Position numbers and translations under genes: made by a program
Source of the DNA: an uncultured Pelagibacteraceae bacterium
Lineage (GTDB): Bacteria; Pseudomonadota; Alphaproteobacteria; Pelagibacterales; Pelagibacteraceae
Direction of reading: 5' to 3'
DNA length: 37,861 nt
Assembly: GCA_902569725.1 (NCBI GenBank)
Contig: CACFVG010000010.1
Span: 1-37,861, forward strand
The notes under the pieces: generated by a model
Databases searched by the model: none
The model's input: only the letters and a program-made list of their open reading frames with translations
Told to the model about the DNA's origin: nothing
Shown: positions 33,817 to 37,861 of the stretch, in pieces
How positions within the stretch are numbered: the first letter of the stretch is position 1
Layout of the letters: every line of letters begins with the position of its first letter

Positions 33817-34287
33817 ATGTCTAGAAAAAGAAAAGCACCAAAAAAAATTCCAGTAATTGATCCAAGGTATAAATCAACAATAATTCCGAAATTAATTAAT
33901 TCAATAATGTATGATGGTAAAAAAACTGTTGCTGAGAAAATTATTTATGATGCAATTGATAAAATTAAATCTAAATCTAAAGATGAGCCAATTACAATAT
34001 TTAATGAAGCGATAAACAATTTAAGACCTACAGTTGAAGTTAGATCTAGACGAGTAGGTGGTGCAACATACCAAGTCCCAGTTGAAGTTAAACCAAAAAG
34101 ATCACAAGCATTAGCCTTAAGGTGGTTGATTGATGCTTCAAGAAAAAGAAAAGATAAGAATATGTCAGATAAAATTTTTAATGAAATTTATGATGCATAT
34201 CAAAACAAAGGGTCAGCAATAAAAAAAAAGGAAGACACACATAAAATGGCAGAGTCGAATAAAGCTTTTGCTCATTTTAGATGGTAA
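33817..34287 (+). CDS. rpsG: 30S ribosomal protein S7
   Basis: S7 nucleates assembly of the 30S head and in E. coli represses the str operon. The 156-residue product begins MSRKRKAPKKIPVIDPRYKS. It has the family signature in NNLRPTVEVRSRRVGGATYQ and the conserved VKPKRSQALALRWLI, and ends in KMAESNKAFAHFRW. Its length is normal. It starts 5 nt after rpsL. The short rpsL-rpsG gap lacks the E. coli S7-binding intercistronic site, so feedback, if any, must act elsewhere. Confidence 0.98.
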   Translation: MSRKRKAPKKIPVIDPRYKSTIIPKLINSIMYDGKKTVAEKIIYDAIDKIKSKSKDEPITIFNEAINNLRPTVEVRSRRVGGATYQVPVEVKPKRSQALALRWLIDASRKRKDKNMSDKIFNEIYDAYQNKGSAIKKKEDTHKMAESNKAFAHFRW

Positions 34288-34293
34288 AAAATT

Positions 34294-36369
34294 ATGCCTA
34301 GAACTCATACTTTAGATAAATACAGAAATATAGGGATCATGGCACATATTGATGCTGGTAAAACAACCACTACAGAAAGAATTTTATACTATACAGGAAA
34401 AAGTCATAAAATTGGTGAAGTGCACGATGGCGCAGCAACAATGGACTGGATGGAACAGGAACAAGAAAGAGGAATAACAATTACTTCAGCTGCTACAACT
34501 TGTTTTTGGAGAGAACACAGAATTAATATAATAGATACTCCTGGTCACGTAGACTTTACAATAGAGGTCGAAAGATCTTTAAAAGTCTTAGATGGAGCTG
34601 TCGCAGTTTTTGATGGAGTTGCAGGTGTAGAACCACAATCAGAAACTGTTTGGAGACAAGCCGATAAATACAAAGTCCCAAGAATTTGTTTCGTAAACAA
34701 ATTAGATAGAACTGGAGCAGATTTTTTCAGATGTGTTGAGATGATAAAAGATAGATTGGGAGCAAAACCCTTAGTTCTACAAGTTCCAATCGGTATTGAA
34801 GCTTCATTACAAGGAGTTGTTGACTTAGTAAAAATGAAAGCAATTGTATGGAAAAATGAGGACTTAGGTGCTGCATGGGAAGAAAAAGATATACCTGAAG
34901 ATTTAAAAGAAATTTGTGAAAAATATAGGCAGGAACTAGTTGAAACAGCGGTTGAGCAAGATGAAAAATTAATGGAAAGTTATTTAAATGGTGATGCTAT
35001 CAAAGATGAAGATTTAATTAAATGCATAAGAAAAGGATGTTTAAATTTTGATTTTGTACCAGTTTTAACTGGATCTGCCTTTAAAAATAAGGGTGTACAA
35101 CCTCTTTTAGATGCAGTTGTAGATTATTTGCCTAGCCCTAAAGATATTGGCTCAATCAAAGGTACAAAACCAGGAACTGAAGATGAATTAGAAATGAAAT
35201 TTGATGACAAAGCACCATTTTCAGCTTTAGCTTTTAAAGTAGCCAACGACCCTTTTGTGGGATCATTAACTTTTATAAGAATATACTCAGGAACTATAAA
35301 ATCTGGGACTGGAATTTACAACACTTCAAAAGAAAAAGAGGAAAGAGTAGGAAGAATGTTGTTAATGCATGCAAACTCTAGAGAAGATATTAAAGAAGCT
35401 AATACAGGAGATATTGTTGCTCTAGCAGGATTAAAAAATACAATTACTGGACATACTTTGGCAGAGGAAGAAAATCCTGTTCTATTAGAACCAATGGAAT
35501 TTCCTGATCCTGTCATAGAGATCGCCGTTGAACCTAAGACAAAAGCTGACCAAGAAAAGATGGGTGAAGCTTTAGGAAGGTTAGCTAAAGAAGATCCTTC
35601 TTTTAGAGTTACCTCTGACGAAGAATCTGGTCAAACAATTATAAAAGGAATGGGTGAACTACATTTGGATATTATTGTTGACAGGATGAAGAGAGAATTT
35701 AAGGTTGAAGCTAATGTTGGTGCACCGCAAGTTGCTTATAGAGAAACAATATTGAATTCAGCTGAGTTTGACTATACTCATAAAAAACAAAGTGGTGGCG
35801 CAGGTCAATTTGCTAGGGTAAAACTTTCAGTAGAACCATTAGAACCTGGCAAAGGACGTGAAGTTGAAAGTAAAATTAAAGGTGGCGCTATACCAAAAGA
35901 ATTTATTCCAGGTGTAGAAAAAGGAATAGAAACAATATCCGACTCAGGTATTTTAGCAGGATTTCCAATAATTGACTATAAAGTTACAATTTTAGATGGA
36001 TTACACCACGATGTTGATTCTAGTGTTCTAGCCTTTGAACTTGCTTCAAGACAATGTTTTAAAGAAGCATGTAACAGAGGAACTCTTAAGCTCTTAGAAC
36101 CAGTTATGAGAGTTGAAGTTGTTACACCTGAAGATTATATGGGTGATGTAATTGGTGATTTAAACAGTAGAAGAGGACAAATAAATACTCAAGAACAAAG
36201 AGGAAATGCCACTGTTATAACTGCTATGGTACCATTAGCAAATATGTTTGGTTACATTAATAGTTTAAGATCAATGTCTCAAGGTAGGGCTCAATATTCA
36301 ATGTTCTTTGATCATTACGATAAAGTTCCACAAAATGTACAAGAAGAAGTAACAAAAAAAACTGGATAA
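34294..36369 (+). CDS. fusA: Elongation factor G
   Basis: EF-G drives translocation of tRNAs and mRNA with GTP. The 691-residue product has G1 [14 protein letters not shown] (17-30), G2 with [14 protein letters not shown]3 DTPGHVDFT and G4 [10 protein letters not shown]. Domain II follows, then domains III-V, with the domain IV tip in the segment around [17 protein letters not shown], ending in QEEVTKKTG. The length and motifs are those of the canonical EF-G1. It lies 6 nt after rpsG and 3 nt before rpsJ, with no tuf gene between as in many proteobacteria. Confidence 0.99.
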   Translation: MPRTHTLDKYRNIGIMAHIDAGKTTTTERILYYTGKSHKIGEVHDGAATMDWMEQEQERGITITSAATTCFWREHRINIIDTPGHVDFTIEVERSLKVLDGAVAVFDGVAGVEPQSETVWRQADKYKVPRICFVNKLDRTGADFFRCVEMIKDRLGAKPLVLQVPIGIEASLQGVVDLVKMKAIVWKNEDLGAAWEEKDIPEDLKEICEKYRQELVETAVEQDEKLMESYLNGDAIKDEDLIKCIRKGCLNFDFVPVLTGSAFKNKGVQPLLDAVVDYLPSPKDIGSIKGTKPGTEDELEMKFDDKAPFSALAFKVANDPFVGSLTFIRIYSGTIKSGTGIYNTSKEKEERVGRMLLMHANSREDIKEANTGDIVALAGLKNTITGHTLAEEENPVLLEPMEFPDPVIEIAVEPKTKADQEKMGEALGRLAKEDPSFRVTSDEESGQTIIKGMGELHLDIIVDRMKREFKVEANVGAPQVAYRETILNSAEFDYTHKKQSGGAGQFARVKLSVEPLEPGKGREVESKIKGGAIPKEFIPGVEKGIETISDSGILAGFPIIDYKVTILDGLHHDVDSSVLAFELASRQCFKEACNRGTLKLLEPVMRVEVVTPEDYMGDVIGDLNSRRGQINTQEQRGNATVITAMVPLANMFGYINSLRSMSQGRAQYSMFFDHYDKVPQNVQEEVTKKTG

Positions 36370-36372
36370 ATA

Positions 36373-36681
36373 ATGGATAAACAAAATATTAGAATTAAAC
36401 TTAGAGCGTACGATAATAAAATTCTTGATCAGTCAACTGAAGAGATTGTTAATACAGTTAAGAGAACAGGAGCCAATATCAAAGGTCCAATCCCACTACC
36501 TACAAAAATTGAAAAATATACCGTATTAAGGTCTCCACATATTGATAAAAAAAGTAGAGAACAATTTGAAACAAGAACACATAAAAGATTAATAGATATT
36601 ATTGAACCAACACCACAAACAGTCGAAGCATTAATGAAATTAGATTTAGCTTCTGGAGTTGATGTGGAGATAAAAATTTAA
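36373..36681 (+). CDS. rpsJ: 30S ribosomal protein S10
   Basis: S10 is part of the 30S head and, as NusE, a partner of NusB and NusG in antitermination. The 102-residue product has the usual start [18 protein letters not shown], the extended loop [20 protein letters not shown], and the conserved [14 protein letters not shown]. The length is standard. It follows fusA by 3 nt, showing that the str and S10 clusters are fused into one directon with no intervening promoter. Confidence 0.98.
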   Translation: MDKQNIRIKLRAYDNKILDQSTEEIVNTVKRTGANIKGPIPLPTKIEKYTVLRSPHIDKKSREQFETRTHKRLIDIIEPTPQTVEALMKLDLASGVDVEIKI

Positions 36682-36687
36682 ATTATT

Positions 36688-37398
36688 ATGAGCGAAATAT
36701 CTTTATTAGGAAAAAAAATTGGAATGACTAGAGAATTTTACAAAACTGGTCAATCTGTTCCAGTTACAGTTATAAAAATGGAAAAAGGAAGAGTAATAGA
36801 CGTTATTACAGAAGACAAAAGAGGCTACAAGGCTGTACAGATTGGTTTTGGAAAAATAAAAAATTCAAAAATTTCAAAAGCAATGAAAGGTTATTTTACG
36901 AAAAAAAATACTGAGCCAAAAAAAAAATTAAAGGAATTTAGGGTAAAAAATTTAGAAAATTATAAAGAAGGTAATGAATTAGGACTAGAAATTTTTAAAG
37001 ATGTAAAATTTGTAGATATAAGATCAACAACAATAGGTAAGGGATTTGCAGGAGCAATGAAAAGACATAATTTTTCAGGTTTAAGAGCATCACATGGAGT
37101 TTCGATTTCACATAGAGCACACGGATCAACTGGTCAAAATCAAGATCCAGGAAAAGTGTTTAAAAATAAAAAAATGGCTGGTCATATGGGAAATAAATTA
37201 AGAACGATGCAAAATATTGAAATTATAAAATCAGATAATGAAAACAATTTACTTTACTTGAAAGGATCAATACCAGGTTCAAAAAATACCGAAGTAATAA
37301 TTAAAAAATCAGTGAAAAATATAAGAAAACTAACAATTACTGAAAAAATTGCAGAAATAGAAAGATTAAAAAAAATTCCAGATAAAAAGAAAAAATAA
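36688..37398 (+). CDS. rplC: 50S ribosomal protein L3
   Basis: L3 is an early-assembly protein whose loop reaches the peptidyl-transferase centre. The 236-residue product has GKKIGMTREFYKTGQSVPVT at the start, then GKGFAGAMKRHNFSG and SHRAHGSTGQNQDPGKVFKN with the central-loop Gln, and KKMAGHMGNKLRT. The C-terminal 30 residues form a Lys-rich tail (IERLKKIPDKKKK) beyond the core, longer than in E. coli L3 (209 residues), which is common in alphaproteobacteria. It lies 6 nt after rpsJ and one base before rplD. Confidence 0.98.
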   Translation: MSEISLLGKKIGMTREFYKTGQSVPVTVIKMEKGRVIDVITEDKRGYKAVQIGFGKIKNSKISKAMKGYFTKKNTEPKKKLKEFRVKNLENYKEGNELGLEIFKDVKFVDIRSTTIGKGFAGAMKRHNFSGLRASHGVSISHRAHGSTGQNQDPGKVFKNKKMAGHMGNKLRTMQNIEIIKSDNENNLLYLKGSIPGSKNTEVIIKKSVKNIRKLTITEKIAEIERLKKIPDKKKK

Positions 37399-37399
37399 A

Positions 37400-37861
37400 A
37401 TGAAAATAGAAAAATTATCAATCGATGGAAAAAAAGATTCATTAGAAATAACAGATAAAATTTTTCCATCAAAAATAAACAAAAAATTAGTTAGCAATGT
37501 TCTTTACAAAACAAATGCAAATTACAAAGGAAGAAAAGCAAAAACAAAACAAAAAAATGAAATTATTGGGTCAACATCTAAAATATATGCGCAGAAAGGA
37601 ACAGGTAATGCCAGACACGCAAGTAGAAAAGCACCAATATTTGTAGGAGGTGGAGTTGCACATGGTCCCAAAGGTGAATCAAAATATAAAATTAGAAAAC
37701 TAAATAAAAGTGAAAAAAAATTAAGTATAGCTACCCTAATATCAGAAAAAAATAATTTAAAAAATTTATTAGTTTTTAATGATTTTGATAAAGAAATAAA
37801 AAAAACCAAGGAAATGAATAATATTTTAATTAAGTTTGATGCAAAAAATTCATTAATTATA
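37400..37861 (+). CDS. rplD: 50S ribosomal protein L4, 5' part
   Basis: L4 binds 23S rRNA near the exit tunnel and in E. coli controls the S10 operon. The frame starts at ATG 37400, one base after the rplC stop, and stays open to the window end (154 codons). Its tunnel-loop signature is visible: QKGTGNARHASRKAPIFVGG, followed by GVAHGPKGESKYKI, near residues 64-100. About 50 residues of the usual 200-210 should lie beyond the window. Identity is certain from the loop and the rpsJ-rplC-rplD order. Confidence 0.95.
   Translation, partial: MKIEKLSIDGKKDSLEITDKIFPSKINKKLVSNVLYKTNANYKGRKAKTKQKNEIIGSTSKIYAQKGTGNARHASRKAPIFVGGGVAHGPKGESKYKIRKLNKSEKKLSIATLISEKNNLKNLLVFNDFDKEIKKTKEMNNILIKFDAKNSLII

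Overview
The window is a compact, very A+T-rich bacterial chromosome segment that reads as a SAR11-type alphaproteobacterium (Pelagibacterales). The reasons are the protein sequences (EF-Tu, RpoB, RpoC), near-zero intergenic spacing with many 1-11 nt overlaps, scarce Shine-Dalgarno sites, a PurS/PurQ/small-PurL arrangement, and the linkage tRNA-Tyr, tRNA-Gly, tuf, tRNA-Trp, secE, nusG, then the ribosomal and RNA polymerase genes. This assignment comes from reading the sequence and not from a database search.

Layout. (1) 1-7413, plus strand, is a metabolic and translation run: the 3' part of glmS, class II DAHP synthase, nadE, cysS, a citramalate-synthase-like gene, a TrmJ-like RNA methyltransferase, then rpsD with its own strong promoter. 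(2) 7414-14630, minus strand, is a ten-gene directon without gaps, read sfsA, map, purB, purC, purS, purQ, purL, bolA-like, grxD. It covers several steps of IMP synthesis and ends in an iron-sulfur/iron-homeostasis pair. (3) 14651-15848, plus strand: a CinA-like MoCF-domain protein, divergent from sfsA across only 20 bp, and a gamma-glutamylcyclotransferase-like gene. (4) 15839-19794 is the accessory stretch, holding two tRNA-linked islets separated by NAD kinase. Islet A lies between a 42-bp fragment of tRNA-Leu and the intact tRNA-Leu(UAA) and carries a cytosine-C5 DNA methyltransferase and a convergent zinc/HNH-type putative restriction endonuclease. Islet B lies between a roughly 50-bp 3' fragment of tRNA-Thr and the intact tRNA-Thr(UGU) and carries two small orphan genes. 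No integrase is present in either. (5) 19824-20570, minus: rlmB. (6) 20705-37861, plus: tRNA-Tyr, tRNA-Gly, tuf, tRNA-Trp, secE, nusG, rplK, rplA, rplJ, rplL, rpoB, rpoC, then the str and S10 clusters (rpsL, rpsG, fusA, rpsJ, rplC, start of rplD).

Most of the window is conserved housekeeping DNA. The parts that deserve a second look are the two tRNA-fragment-bounded islets, the unusual cytosine methyltransferase and endonuclease pair, the two orphan proteins next to tRNA-Thr, and several promoters placed so close to start codons that leaderless mRNAs are predicted. No stretch longer than 300 bases lacks a gene. No CRISPR array, rRNA, transposase or replication origin was seen.
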